This document shows, piece after piece, positions 33,237-42,019 of a stretch of DNA of 64,000 nucleotides. The notes beneath the pieces are model-generated. The model searched no databases, had not been told where the DNA came from, and worked only from the letters and a program-made list of their open reading frames with translations. This DNA is from Bog-532 sp963830385 (GTDB lineage Bacteria > Actinomycetota > Actinomycetes > Streptosporangiales > Streptosporangiaceae): the NCBI GenBank assembly GCA_963830385.1, contig CAWHMD010000002.1, positions 496,001-560,000 on the forward strand. Reading direction: 5' to 3'. The number at the start of each line of letters is the position of its first letter. Position 1 is the stretch's first letter. The position numbers were made by a program, and so were the translations under genes.

Positions 33237-34583
33237 GTGACGAATTCGGCGGACAGCAAGTCATCCCTACCCAGTGGCGGGCCCAGCACTGCTCTGCTGA
33301 CCGACCATTACGAGCTGACCATGCTCCAGGGTGCCCTGCACAGCGGCGCCGCGCAGCGGCGCACAATATTTGAGGTTTTCGCCCGGCATCTGCCGCACGG
33401 CCGACGATACGGCGTCGTCGCAGGTACTGGCCGGCTGCTCGACGCCCTGGAGCGGTTCAGGTTTGACGCAGCTGATCTCGATTTCCTCCGGGCTTCCAAC
33501 ATCGTGGACGATGTCACGCTCCGGTACCTCGAATCATACCGTTTTACCGGAAACATCTGGGGCTACGCGGAAGGAGAATGCTACTTCCCGGGCTCTCCCA
33601 TCATCGTCGTGGACGGGACGTTCGCCGAGGCGGTCATCCTCGAGACGATCACGTTGTCGATCCTCAACCACGACTGCGCGATCGCCTCGGCCGCCTCCCG
33701 GATGGTCAACGCGGCCGGGGACCGGCCGCTGATCGAGATGGGCTCGCGGCGCACCCACGAGATGGCCGCGGTGGCCAGCGCCCGGGCCGCGTACCTGGCC
33801 GGGTTCGCCACCACGTCCAACCTGCGGGCGCACTGCCAGTACGGCGTCCCGTCGGCCGGGACCAGCGCGCACGCGTTCACCCTGGTCCACGACAACGAGC
33901 GGCACGCGTTCGCGACCCAGCTGGAGACCCTCGGCCACGGGACGACGCTGCTGGTGGACACCTTCGACGTGCCGCGCGCGATTCGGGCCGCGGTGGAGCT
34001 GGCCGGGCCGGACCTGGGCTCGGTGCGCATCGACAGCGGCGACCTGCCGGTGGTGGCCCACCAGGTCCGGGCGCTGCTGGACGAGCTCGGGGCCAAGAAC
34101 ACCCGCATCGTGCTGACCGGCGACCTGGACGAGTACTCGATCGCCGCGCTGGCGGCCGCCCCGGTGGACGGCTACGGGGTGGGCACCGCGCTGGTCATCG
34201 GGTCGGGCGCGCCGACCGCGGCCCTGGTCTACAAGCTGGTGGCCCGGTCCAACGGGCGGGGCGGGAGCGGGCCGTTGCGGCCCGTGGCCAAGCGCTCGGT
34301 CGGCAAGCCGGGCGTCGGCGGCCGCAAGTGGGCGATGCGCCACCGCGACGAGCATGGCATCGCCCGGCTCGAGGACATCCAGCTGTTCCGGCCCGACCCG
34401 GGGCCGGGCGACCGGGAACTCCTGGTGCCCCTGGTGCGTGAGGGCGAGATCGTGGGGCGTGAGTCGCTGGAGACGGCCCGGGAGCGGCACCGCCAGGTCC
34501 TGGCCGAGCTGCCGCCGCAGGCGCGGCAGCTCTCCCGCGGCGAACCCGCCATCCCCACCGTCTTCGAAGACGAGCGCGACTGA
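33237..34583 (+). CDS. pncB: Nicotinate phosphoribosyltransferase
   Basis: 448 residues from GTG 33237. STALLTDHYELTMLQGAL is the family start; MGSRRTHEMAAVASARAAYLAG includes the phosphate-binding Arg and active-site His region; RIDSGDLPVVAHQVR and VLTGDLDEY bind PRPP. It makes nicotinate mononucleotide for NAD salvage. pncA, which supplies nicotinate, is 3.6 kb downstream on the same strand, though other genes intervene. Confidence 0.93.
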   Translation: MTNSADSKSSLPSGGPSTALLTDHYELTMLQGALHSGAAQRRTIFEVFARHLPHGRRYGVVAGTGRLLDALERFRFDAADLDFLRASNIVDDVTLRYLESYRFTGNIWGYAEGECYFPGSPIIVVDGTFAEAVILETITLSILNHDCAIASAASRMVNAAGDRPLIEMGSRRTHEMAAVASARAAYLAGFATTSNLRAHCQYGVPSAGTSAHAFTLVHDNERHAFATQLETLGHGTTLLVDTFDVPRAIRAAVELAGPDLGSVRIDSGDLPVVAHQVRALLDELGAKNTRIVLTGDLDEYSIAALAAAPVDGYGVGTALVIGSGAPTAALVYKLVARSNGRGGSGPLRPVAKRSVGKPGVGGRKWAMRHRDEHGIARLEDIQLFRPDPGPGDRELLVPLVREGEIVGRESLETARERHRQVLAELPPQARQLSRGEPAIPTVFEDERD

Positions 34584-35025
34584 CCGTGGGCGGGGCCTGG
34601 GACTGTTGGGACTCCTGGCCCTGTGTGACTTGAGGGGCGGAGTGGCTGGCCTCCCCCGGAGTTTGGGCAGGAGGAGGAGGAGCAATGGCGCCTTTGCCCG
34701 TGCTCTTACACGGGCAAAGGCGCCTGTAAGTCTGTGGGTGGTGGTTCTGGCTGCGTGGGTGGCTGGGGCCGGCCAGGTTGGGTGTCTGGCTGTGCCCGGT
34801 GACTCTAAAGGCGCCCGGCCGCTGCGGCGCTGATCGCGGTGTGCCTTGGCGTTGATGTGTCCCTGGTGTGGCCGGCGCCGGCCTGGCCACCCTTTCGCTG
34901 GCCTGATCAGGAGCCTGCCCGTCCCCTGTGAGCGCAGGGAATGTGGCCCGTTACAGGTGTGCCGCGGGAGTTCTCACCCAGGCCGGTGCCGCCATCGTTC
35001 AGGATCGCACCCCTGGGAGGACTTC
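34584..35025. other. Intergenic stretch between pncB and the IS110-type gene
   Basis: No convincing gene. It contains the hairpin described at 34687-34724 and presumably the left end of the insertion element. IS110-family elements lack clear terminal inverted repeats and I could not fix a boundary by eye. Confidence 0.5.
34687..34724. repeat. 16-bp perfect hairpin, ATGGCGCC-family repeat
   Basis: Left arm GGCGCCTTTGCCCGTG (34687-34702) and right arm CACGGGCAAAGGCGCC (34709-34724) pair perfectly over a CTCTTA loop. It is preceded by GCAAT so that the left end reads GCAATGGCGCC, the same core as the palindromes at 3441. It lies 100 bp after pncB and could also end its transcript, but no T run follows. 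Confidence 0.65.
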
Positions 35026-36075
35026 GTGAACGCTGCCGCCATGGCGGGTCTGGTGATCGGGATCGACACGCATCTGGACACCCACACCGCGGCCATCTGT
35101 GACAGCGGGGGCCGGCTGCTGGCTGAACTCCAGGTCCCCGCGACCACAGCGGGGTATGAGCAGCTGCTGGGCTGGGCCCGCGGCCAGGCCGCCGGCGCGC
35201 CGCTGATCTGGGCGATCGAAGGGGCGGGCCACTACGGGCTGAACCTGGCCCGGCATCTGGCCGCCGCGGGCCAGCAGGTCACTGAGATCAGCCATATCGT
35301 GCACGCCGGCAAGCGGCGGGCCGGGAAGACCGACGCGATCGACGCGCTGCGCGCTGCCCGCGAGCTGCTGGCGTGTGAGCACCCGGCTACCCCGCGGGCC
35401 GATGGGGACCGGGAGGCGCTGCGGCTGCTGAGGGCTGACCGCGATCACGCCGTCGGCGCCTGCCGGTCCGCCCGCGCGCTGCTCGCCGCGGTACTGGTCA
35501 CCATGCCGGGCCCGCTGCGCACCCCACTGCGGGCGCTGCCCTCACGGGCCCGGGCCCGCGCCTGCGCGGCGCTGGCCTGCCCGCCCGGCGCGGACCGGCT
35601 GACCGCCATCCAGCACCAGATGCTGGCCCGCCTCGGCCAGCGCATCGAGCGCCTGGCCGAAGAAGCCGCCGCCCTTGAAGCCCAGATCACCGGGATCGTC
35701 GAGGACCTGGCCCCCGGCCTGGTCACCGCCGAGCCCGGCCTGGGGCACCTGACCGCCGCCCAGATCCTGCTGTCCTGGTCCCACCCCGGCCGGATTCGTT
35801 CCGAGGCCGCCTTCGCCATGCTCGCCGGCACCGCCCCCATCCCCGCCTCCTCCGGCCGCACCACCCGGCACCGCCTCAACCGGGGCGGGGACCGGCAGCT
35901 CAACCGCGCCCTGCACACCGTCATCACCACCCGCGCCCGCTGCCACCAGCCCACCCGCACCTACCTGACCCGCCGGCAAGCCGAGGGCCTCACCAGACGC
36001 GAAGCCATCCGCTGCCTCAAGCGCTACCTCGCCCGCCACCTGTTCCGCGAACTCAACCGGCTTGACACAACATAG
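35026..36075 (+). mobile_element. IS110-family transposase gene (element ends not defined)
   Basis: 349 residues from GTG 35026 with a GGGAGGA site. The N-terminal DEDD RuvC-like domain shows GLVIGIDTHLDTHTAAI, WAIEGAGHYG and KTDAIDALRAARELL. The C-terminal transposase_20 domain shows PGLGHLTAAQIL and the SGRTTRHRLNRGGDRQLNRALH serine-containing motif (about 285-306). Coiled-coil linker near 195-225. The frame is intact and full length, so the element may be active. No matching second copy occurs in the window. Confidence 0.9.
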
Positions 36076-36269
36076 GAGCGTCATTGCGCGTGTTGCCGCC
36101 GGACGCGGACGGCTCGCCAGGGGCGCGCGCCAGCGCACATCGCGGGCCGGGCTGGCCCATCCCGTCGCCGCCGCGCGGGGGCGGCTTAAGGGGTTTCATC
36201 CATCCCGGAGCCCGAAGTGCCCCCGCCGGAGGCCGAACTCAGCTGTGTGTTTCGCGCTAGCGTGCTGGC

Positions 36270-36737
36270 ATGGCGGCGAACGTGGAGAGCTTCGGGGAGT
36301 TGCTGGCTGAGCTGGGAGTCGGGGGCGAGGTCCGGACGCTGCCGGAGTCGGCCAAGACCGCGGCGCTGGCGGCCGCTCAGGTTGGCTGCGAGGTCGGGGC
36401 GATCGCCAACAGCCTGATCTTCAGCGCCGACGGGCAGCCGCTGCTGGTCATGACCAGCGGGGCGCACCGGGTGGACGCCGAACGGGTAGCCGGCCTGCTG
36501 GGGGTGGCCGCGGTCACCCGAGCCGACGCGCGGTCGGTGCGGGAGTGGACCGGGCAGGCCATCGGCGGGGTGGCGCCGGTCGGTCATCCACGGCCCATCC
36601 GCACGCTGGTCGACACCTGGCTGGAGAAGTACGACCAGATCTGGGCGGCCGCCGGGCATCCGCACACGGTGTTCCCCACCAGCTACGCCGAGCTGCTCCG
36701 CATCACCAGCGGCACCCCAGCCGACGTCGGGGAGTAA
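36270..36737 (+). CDS. YbaK/ProRS-like aminoacyl-tRNA deacylase
   Basis: 155 residues. The INS/YbaK editing fold is recognised from KTAALAAAQVGCEVGAIANSLIF, GQPLLVMTSGAHRVDAERVA, GQAIGGVAPVGHP and GHPHTVFPTSYAEL. It would hydrolyse mischarged tRNA in trans. Start ATG 36270. It ends 4 bp before the first possible codon of the following kinase, so the two may form a unit. Confidence 0.88.
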   Translation: MAANVESFGELLAELGVGGEVRTLPESAKTAALAAAQVGCEVGAIANSLIFSADGQPLLVMTSGAHRVDAERVAGLLGVAAVTRADARSVREWTGQAIGGVAPVGHPRPIRTLVDTWLEKYDQIWAAAGHPHTVFPTSYAELLRITSGTPADVGE

Positions 36738-36792
36738 GCCGCTGCAGCCGCTCCCGCACAGCTACACCAACCACACGACCGGCGACAATGCG

Positions 36793-37458
36793 GTGGTGCG
36801 GAAGGTGTATCAGGGCCCGGACGCGGCCGGCCGGTGCCACCGGGAGACCACGGCGCTGTCGGCCCTGGCCGGGTGGCTGCCGGTGCCGCCGGTCCTGACC
36901 CGGGACGCGGCTGGCCTGCCCGGCCGGGCCAGCCCGGCCGGCCCTGGCCTGGACCACGGGATCAGCCTCACCATGGGGCGCCTGCCGGGCGTGCCGGGCC
37001 AGGACCTGATCGGCGCTGGACTGGCCGGACCGGTGCTGGCCGCCTGCGGTCAGATGCTGCGGCAGGTACATGCGGCCGACCCGGCTCTGGTCGACCCGGC
37101 GGCGCGGCCCGGCCAGGTGCTGGTGCACGGCGACTACGGCCCGAACAACACGCTGTTCAGCCCAGACGGTGCGGCGGTGACCGGCGTCGTCGATTGGGAG
37201 TGGGCGCACGCCGGCGCGGCGGTGGAGGACCTGGCCTGGTGCGAGTGGATCGTCCGGATGCACCACCGTGACGAGGTGGCCGCGCTGGACGGCTTTTTCA
37301 GCGGCTACGGGAGCCGCCCCTCGTGGGCGGAACGGCAGCAGGTGATGACCAGCCGCTGCCGGGACATGCTGGAGTTGTGCCAGCGCTGGCGGCCGGCCGG
37401 GCCCGCGGTGGCGCGGTGGCGGGACCGGCTGCGGATCACCGGGTCGTGGACCGCCTGA
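36793..37458 (+). CDS. APH-fold phosphotransferase
   Basis: 221 residues from GTG 36793. LVHGDYGPNNTLF is the catalytic loop and VVDWEWAHAGAAVEDLAW the metal-binding aspartate segment of the choline/aminoglycoside kinase fold. Homologous-looking sequence continues upstream in frame (LQPLPHSYTNHTTGDNAV from about 36742) without ATG, GTG or TTG, so the true start may be CTG 36742. That would restore the usual first strand with the SYTN nucleotide loop. Substrate unknown. Confidence 0.75.
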   Translation: MVRKVYQGPDAAGRCHRETTALSALAGWLPVPPVLTRDAAGLPGRASPAGPGLDHGISLTMGRLPGVPGQDLIGAGLAGPVLAACGQMLRQVHAADPALVDPAARPGQVLVHGDYGPNNTLFSPDGAAVTGVVDWEWAHAGAAVEDLAWCEWIVRMHHRDEVAALDGFFSGYGSRPSWAERQQVMTSRCRDMLELCQRWRPAGPAVARWRDRLRITGSWTA

Positions 37459-37467
37459 GGCCGCCGG

Positions 37468-38085
37468 TCAGCCGGGCTTGCGCCAGAGCAGGGAGTAGCG
37501 CCACAGCAGGTGGCGGTGGTAGCGGACGCCGGGCAGCAGGCGCAGCGCCCCGACCCGGACCTCTTCCCAGGTCATGACCGGGTCCTTGATCGGGAAGCGG
37601 GGCACGCGGTCTTCCTTGCCCGCGGCCCGCAGGGCGGCGTGGGTCAGGCCGAGGCCCAGGTTCAGCGGGGCGCCCATCAGGTCGGGGAGGTAGTCGCGGA
37701 CGGAGGCGCTGCGGGCCAGGCCGATGACGGCCAGGCGGCCGCCCGGCCGGAGCAGGCGGCTCATCGACATCAGCGCCGCCTCGAAGTTCATGTGGTGGAT
37801 CGCGGTGTCGGAGGCGATGAAGTCGAAGCTGGCGTCCTCGAACGGGAAGGCCGGGAACTCGGCGTCGATGAACGCCACGTTGCGCACCTCCCGGGCGCGC
37901 TCGCGGGCCAGCGCGATCATCTGATGGTCGCGGTCAACCCCGGTCACGTCCCGGCAGCGCTCCGCCAGCCGGCAGGTCAGCAGCCCGTCGCCGCAGCCCA
38001 CGTCGAGCGCGCTGCCGCAGCCGGGCGGCACCGCCCCCAGGATCAGCGGCTGGTAGTAGACGTTGTGGTTCCAGTAGTCGGCCAT
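37468..38085 (-). CDS. Class I SAM-dependent methyltransferase
   Basis: 205 residues. SALDVGCGDGLLTCRLAE is SAM motif I, VTGVDRDHQMIALARERA motif II and FDFIASDTAIHHM motif IV, followed by LLRPGGRLAVIGL. Resembles UbiE/methyltransferase-11 type enzymes. Convergent with the kinase gene (9 bp apart) and divergent from pncA. No indication of the substrate. Confidence 0.87.
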   Translation of the reverse strand: MADYWNHNVYYQPLILGAVPPGCGSALDVGCGDGLLTCRLAERCRDVTGVDRDHQMIALARERAREVRNVAFIDAEFPAFPFEDASFDFIASDTAIHHMNFEAALMSMSRLLRPGGRLAVIGLARSASVRDYLPDLMGAPLNLGLGLTHAALRAAGKEDRVPRFPIKDPVMTWEEVRVGALRLLPGVRYHRHLLWRYSLLWRKPG

Positions 38086-38151
38086 CTTCCCTCTTCACCC
38101 ACGCTGTCCGCGACCTCGCCGGCGACGCATTCGGCACGATACCGTGAGCGT

Positions 38152-38727
38152 GTGCGAGCACTCATCGTTGCCGATGTCCAGAATGATTTTTGCGAGGGGG
38201 GCTCGCTCGCCGTTCCCGGGGGCGCCTTCGTGGCCCGGTCGATCAGCGAACGGCTCGCGACCGAGGCCGGCCAGTACGCGCACGTCGTAGCCTCCCAGGA
38301 CCATCACATCGACCCGGGCGCCCACTTCTCGGCCCACCCGGACTTCGTCGACACCTGGCCGCCGCACTGCGTGGCGGGCAGCGCCGGCGCGGACTTCCAC
38401 CCCGACCTGGACACCAGCCGGGTGGAGGCGGTCTTCCGCAAGGGCGAGCACGCCGCCGCCTACAGCGCCTTCGAGGGCACCGACGAGGCCGGCACGCCGC
38501 TGGCCGACTGGCTGCGCCAGCGCGGCGTCACCGACCTCGACATCGTTGGCATCGCCACCGACCACTGCGTCCGCGCCACCGCGGCCGACGCGGTGGCCAA
38601 CGGGTTCGGCACCCGGGTGCTGCTGGGCCTGACCGCGGGCGTCGCCCCGGACAGCACCGCCCGCGCGCTGACCGAGCTGCGGGACGCCGACGTGGACCTG
38701 GACGGCACTCCGGTCCTGATCGGCTGA
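38152..38727 (+). CDS. pncA: Nicotinamidase
   Basis: 191 residues from GTG 38152. The catalytic triad is Asp8 (IVADVQNDF), the Lys of FRKGEHAAAYSAF and the Cys of IATDHCVRATA. DHHIDPGAHF supplies the metal ligands. Converts nicotinamide to nicotinate in NAD salvage, feeding PncB encoded upstream. Length matches the family. Confidence 0.93.
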   Translation: MRALIVADVQNDFCEGGSLAVPGGAFVARSISERLATEAGQYAHVVASQDHHIDPGAHFSAHPDFVDTWPPHCVAGSAGADFHPDLDTSRVEAVFRKGEHAAAYSAFEGTDEAGTPLADWLRQRGVTDLDIVGIATDHCVRATAADAVANGFGTRVLLGLTAGVAPDSTARALTELRDADVDLDGTPVLIG

Positions 38728-38786
38728 CGCCGGGTCCTCGGCTGGCGCCGGCCGATCGGCGGCTCAGCTCGGCCTGCCGGCTGACG

Positions 38787-40310
38787 TCAGTTGACGCAGG
38801 GGATGCCCTTCTGGGCCCCGACCGCGCCGCCCTGCGCGCCGCTGGTCGGGATGACCGACGAGGGCGAGCCGGTCGCGGCGGCCGCGCTGGTGGTGCTGGA
38901 CGCGGACGAGATGACCGGCGCCGAGGTGGTGGCGGCGCCCAGCTTGATCTCGATGTGGCTGGCGGCGACCGCGGCGCTGGCGGTGGCGGTGACCCCGAAC
39001 GCGGAGGCCAGCTTGGCGGCGTTGGCGGCCTCACCGGTGCCGTAGAGCACCTCGGTGCTGGGCAGCGACGTGGTGTTCTCGACCAGCCCGGCCTGGTAAC
39101 CGCCCTTGGTCACGGCCGCCGACACCTGACCGGCCAGGCCGGGTGTGTTACCGCCGTTGAGCACGTCCACCACGGTTTTCGCGGGCGCGGTGCCGGGGGC
39201 CGGGGCCGCGCTGGACGGCGACCCGGCCGGTTTCGGATAGAACGTCTGCTGCACGATCGACTTGATCTGATCCGGGTTGATCTGGTTGGCGGCCTGCCCG
39301 TCGATGGTGGCGTAGGCCTGGATCGGCAGCGTGTGGAACACCAGGTTGCCGCCGGTCAGGCTGGACATCTGCGACGAGAAGGTGAGCAGGTCCCAGCCCG
39401 AGTCGGTGATCGCGTACTGCTTGGCCACCGACAGCAGCGACTGCAGCTTGGTCAGGTCGCCGAGCACGCCCCGGGTCCGCAGCGCCTGCATCACCGAGTC
39501 GAGAAAGGCCTGCTGGCGGTGGGTCCGGTCCAGGTCGCCGTTGGTCAGGCCGTCGCGCTGGCGGACGAAGGCCAGCGCCTGCGAAGCGTTCAGGTGCTGG
39601 TACCCGGCCTTGAAGTCTGCGCCGGAGTTCTTGTCCTTGACCGGGTGGTTGAGGCAGACCTCGACCCCGCCCAGGACGTTGGCCAGCTCGTAGAAGCCGT
39701 CCAGGTTGACCTCGGCGAAGTGGTCGATGTGGACGCCGGTGAGCTGCTCGACGGTGTCGACCGCGGCCTTGCGGCCCGCCTCGTTGCCCTGGAACGCGAG
39801 CTGGTTCTGGCTGATGTTCGGCTGCTGCTGCTTCAGCTGCTGCTGCGCGTAGAACATGCTGACGCCGTAGGCCTGGTCGACCTTGCCCTGGTGCTGCGGG
39901 CCCACGGTCCCGGCGAAGTTGACCCAGTCGTCGCGGGGGATGGAGAAGCCGATGGCCTTCTTGCCGCCCGCCGGGATGTGGATCAGGATCAGCGTGTTGG
40001 TGTCGTTGCCGCCGACGCCGTTCTCCACCCCCTGCACGCTGCCCGCGTGCAGGGCCTTGAGGATGTTGGCGGGCAGCACGTTGCCGTTCCAGTCGCGACG
40101 GCTCTCCAGGCCCATCAGCAGAATGTTCTGCGCGCCGATCGAGCTTCCGCTGGAAATCGCGTGTGAGGAGCCGATGCTGTTGACGTCGCTTACGACAAAG
40201 TAGGAAAAACCGCTCGCGGCCAGCACGAGCGCTGAGAGGACGCAGGTCACAAGGTAGACGCTGGTGCGGGCGAGGCGCCGGGCCGGACGTCGCGGCTGAA
40301 CCCTAGCCAC
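38787..40310 (-). CDS. LytR-CpsA-Psr family cell wall glycopolymer ligase with LytR_C domain
   Basis: 507 residues. A membrane anchor (about 18-40) follows a basic start. The LCP catalytic domain (about 60-290) includes NDTNTLILIHIP, IGFSIPRDDWV and AFVRQRDGLTNGDLDRTHRQQAF with the conserved Asp and Arg residues that bind polyprenyl pyrophosphate. A LytR_C domain (about 355-440) and a Ser/Thr/Ala-rich tail follow. It attaches wall glycopolymers to peptidoglycan outside the membrane. Confidence 0.88.
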   Translation of the reverse strand: MARVQPRRPARRLARTSVYLVTCVLSALVLAASGFSYFVVSDVNSIGSSHAISSGSSIGAQNILLMGLESRRDWNGNVLPANILKALHAGSVQGVENGVGGNDTNTLILIHIPAGGKKAIGFSIPRDDWVNFAGTVGPQHQGKVDQAYGVSMFYAQQQLKQQQPNISQNQLAFQGNEAGRKAAVDTVEQLTGVHIDHFAEVNLDGFYELANVLGGVEVCLNHPVKDKNSGADFKAGYQHLNASQALAFVRQRDGLTNGDLDRTHRQQAFLDSVMQALRTRGVLGDLTKLQSLLSVAKQYAITDSGWDLLTFSSQMSSLTGGNLVFHTLPIQAYATIDGQAANQINPDQIKSIVQQTFYPKPAGSPSSAAPAPGTAPAKTVVDVLNGGNTPGLAGQVSAAVTKGGYQAGLVENTTSLPSTEVLYGTGEAANAAKLASAFGVTATASAAVAASHIEIKLGAATTSAPVISSASSTTSAAAATGSPSSVIPTSGAQGGAVGAQKGIPCVN

Positions 40311-40403
40311 CTACGATTCCCGTCAGCCGCCGATTTTCCATGCGGCGAAGAATAGCCGGGGAGGCACTGTCACTGATCCATAACGGCTAACATCGGTGGC
40401 CAG

Positions 40404-41870
40404 ATGAGCGAGTCCCGATGGCACGATTCGGATCCGCGCCCGCCGTTCGGCAACGTGCCCGGGCCCGGCTTCCGTCCGGCCCGATATGTCCCGGAACCGG
40501 CGCCGCGCGAGCGCCGGCGTCCCGGCGACGGCAAACCGGCCGCGTGGGAAGGCCCGGGCTGGTACCGCGAGGACCCCGAGCCGGGCGAGCCCCGGCCCGG
40601 CCCGTCATCCCCGCCGCCGTCCCAGCCGGGGGCATCCCGCCAGCCGGGGGCATCGCGGCCGGGGCCGTCGGGCTTCACGGACCCGTTCCGGGCGGTCCCG
40701 ATGGCCAGCCCGCGCCCGGCCGGTCCCGAAGACCGTCGCGGCGACCCGGGTGACCGCCGGCCCGTCCGGCGGCCTGACGCCGGGCCCGTCCGGCGGCCCG
40801 AGGCCGAGCGGGACCCGCGGGCCGTACGCGAACCGGAAAGCGACCAGGCGGCCGGATCCGCCCGGTCCTGGCGCTGGGGCCAGTGGTCCGGCGGCCCGGG
40901 CACCGGGATCGTGGTCATCGCGGCCGCGCTCGGTGCGCTGGCCACGGTGGCCACCAAGCACGACCCCGGCACCCTGCTGGGCGCGTTCGTGGTGGCCGGC
41001 TCCGTGGCGGCCGGGTTCGCGGTCCGGCCGCGGTCGGTCTACCTGCTGATCCCGGTCCCGGTCCTCTGCTACCTGGTGTTCGCCCTGGCGGCCGGGCTGG
41101 TGCGGGACCATGCCACCTCATCGACGTCCGGGCTGACCGTGAACGCGGCCCAGTGGATCGCGAACGGCTTCCTGGCCATGGCCGCCGCCACCGTCGTGCT
41201 GGCCCTGATCACCGGGGGCCGCTGGTTGTGGGCCCGCCGCACGGGTCAGGCCGGAGCCGGAGCCAGGAGCGAGGCCGGCAGCCGGCCGCGCTCGCAGGCC
41301 CGGGACACCCGGGACGGGCGGGGCGGCCGGGAGGCACGGCCGGAGCCCGAGGCGGACCGGGGTGGGCTGCTGCGGGGCGGGACACCGCCTGAGCCCTCGT
41401 TCCGGCCCGATCCGGCCTGGACCGACGACCGCTGGGAGCGGCCGGGCCCGGATAACCCGCTGGACCAGGGAGCCCGCTGGGCCCAGGGGGACGACAGCGG
41501 CGGCCGGAACTACCGGGATGAGCGGGGCTTCGGTGGCCAGGATCGCGGCGGCCCGGACCGGGGGGCACCGGACCGGGGGGCACCGGACCGGGGCCGTGAC
41601 GGTGACCCGCGGTGGCGCGGGAGCCAGGACCGGGCCGACGGCCAGTGGGGCCGCGGCGGCCAGAACGAGGACCGGTGGCATGGCGGCGGCCAGGACCGGG
41701 GCGGCCGGGACTATGGCGCCCGGGACGACTTCTGGGACCGCGGACCGCAGGACCGCCGCCGGGCCCGCGGGAGCCGCGAGCCGGGGGACCAGGGACCGGG
41801 TGACTGGCGCCGGCGGCCGCCGGGACCGCCGTCGTTCGGCTCGCCCCGTAATTTAGCTCCCGGCGCCTGA
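40404..41870 (+). CDS. DUF6542-like membrane protein with long disordered arms
   Basis: 488 residues. About 155 Pro/Arg/Gly-rich residues precede four predicted membrane helices (about 168-280: IVVIAAALGALATVAT, LLGAFVVAGSVAAGFAV, VYLLIPVPVLCYLVFALAAG, AQWIANGFLAMAAATVVLALI). A 200-residue Arg/Asp/Gly-rich tail with DRGGPDRGAPDRGAPDRG-type repetition follows. The core matches the actinobacterial DUF6542 arrangement. Divergent from the LCP gene, so a cell envelope role is plausible. Function unknown. Confidence 0.75.
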   Translation: MSESRWHDSDPRPPFGNVPGPGFRPARYVPEPAPRERRRPGDGKPAAWEGPGWYREDPEPGEPRPGPSSPPPSQPGASRQPGASRPGPSGFTDPFRAVPMASPRPAGPEDRRGDPGDRRPVRRPDAGPVRRPEAERDPRAVREPESDQAAGSARSWRWGQWSGGPGTGIVVIAAALGALATVATKHDPGTLLGAFVVAGSVAAGFAVRPRSVYLLIPVPVLCYLVFALAAGLVRDHATSSTSGLTVNAAQWIANGFLAMAAATVVLALITGGRWLWARRTGQAGAGARSEAGSRPRSQARDTRDGRGGREARPEPEADRGGLLRGGTPPEPSFRPDPAWTDDRWERPGPDNPLDQGARWAQGDDSGGRNYRDERGFGGQDRGGPDRGAPDRGAPDRGRDGDPRWRGSQDRADGQWGRGGQNEDRWHGGGQDRGGRDYGARDDFWDRGPQDRRRARGSREPGDQGPGDWRRRPPGPPSFGSPRNLAPGA

Positions 41871-42019
41871 CCGCCTAACCACCTGACCATCTGACGGTCC
41901 GCCGGGACGCACGGTTCCCGTGTGACGGGTGGGGCTGGTGTGACGGACGGGAAGGACGGGGCGGGCCGCGCCTGACCGCGCGGCGGGGCGGTCGCCTGAT
42001 CGCGCGGCGGGCCGGGCGG

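Noticed and set aside
34584..36269. Precise IS110 element ends
   Set aside because: The family lacks terminal inverted repeats and target duplications that can be seen by eye; no second copy in the window allows comparison.
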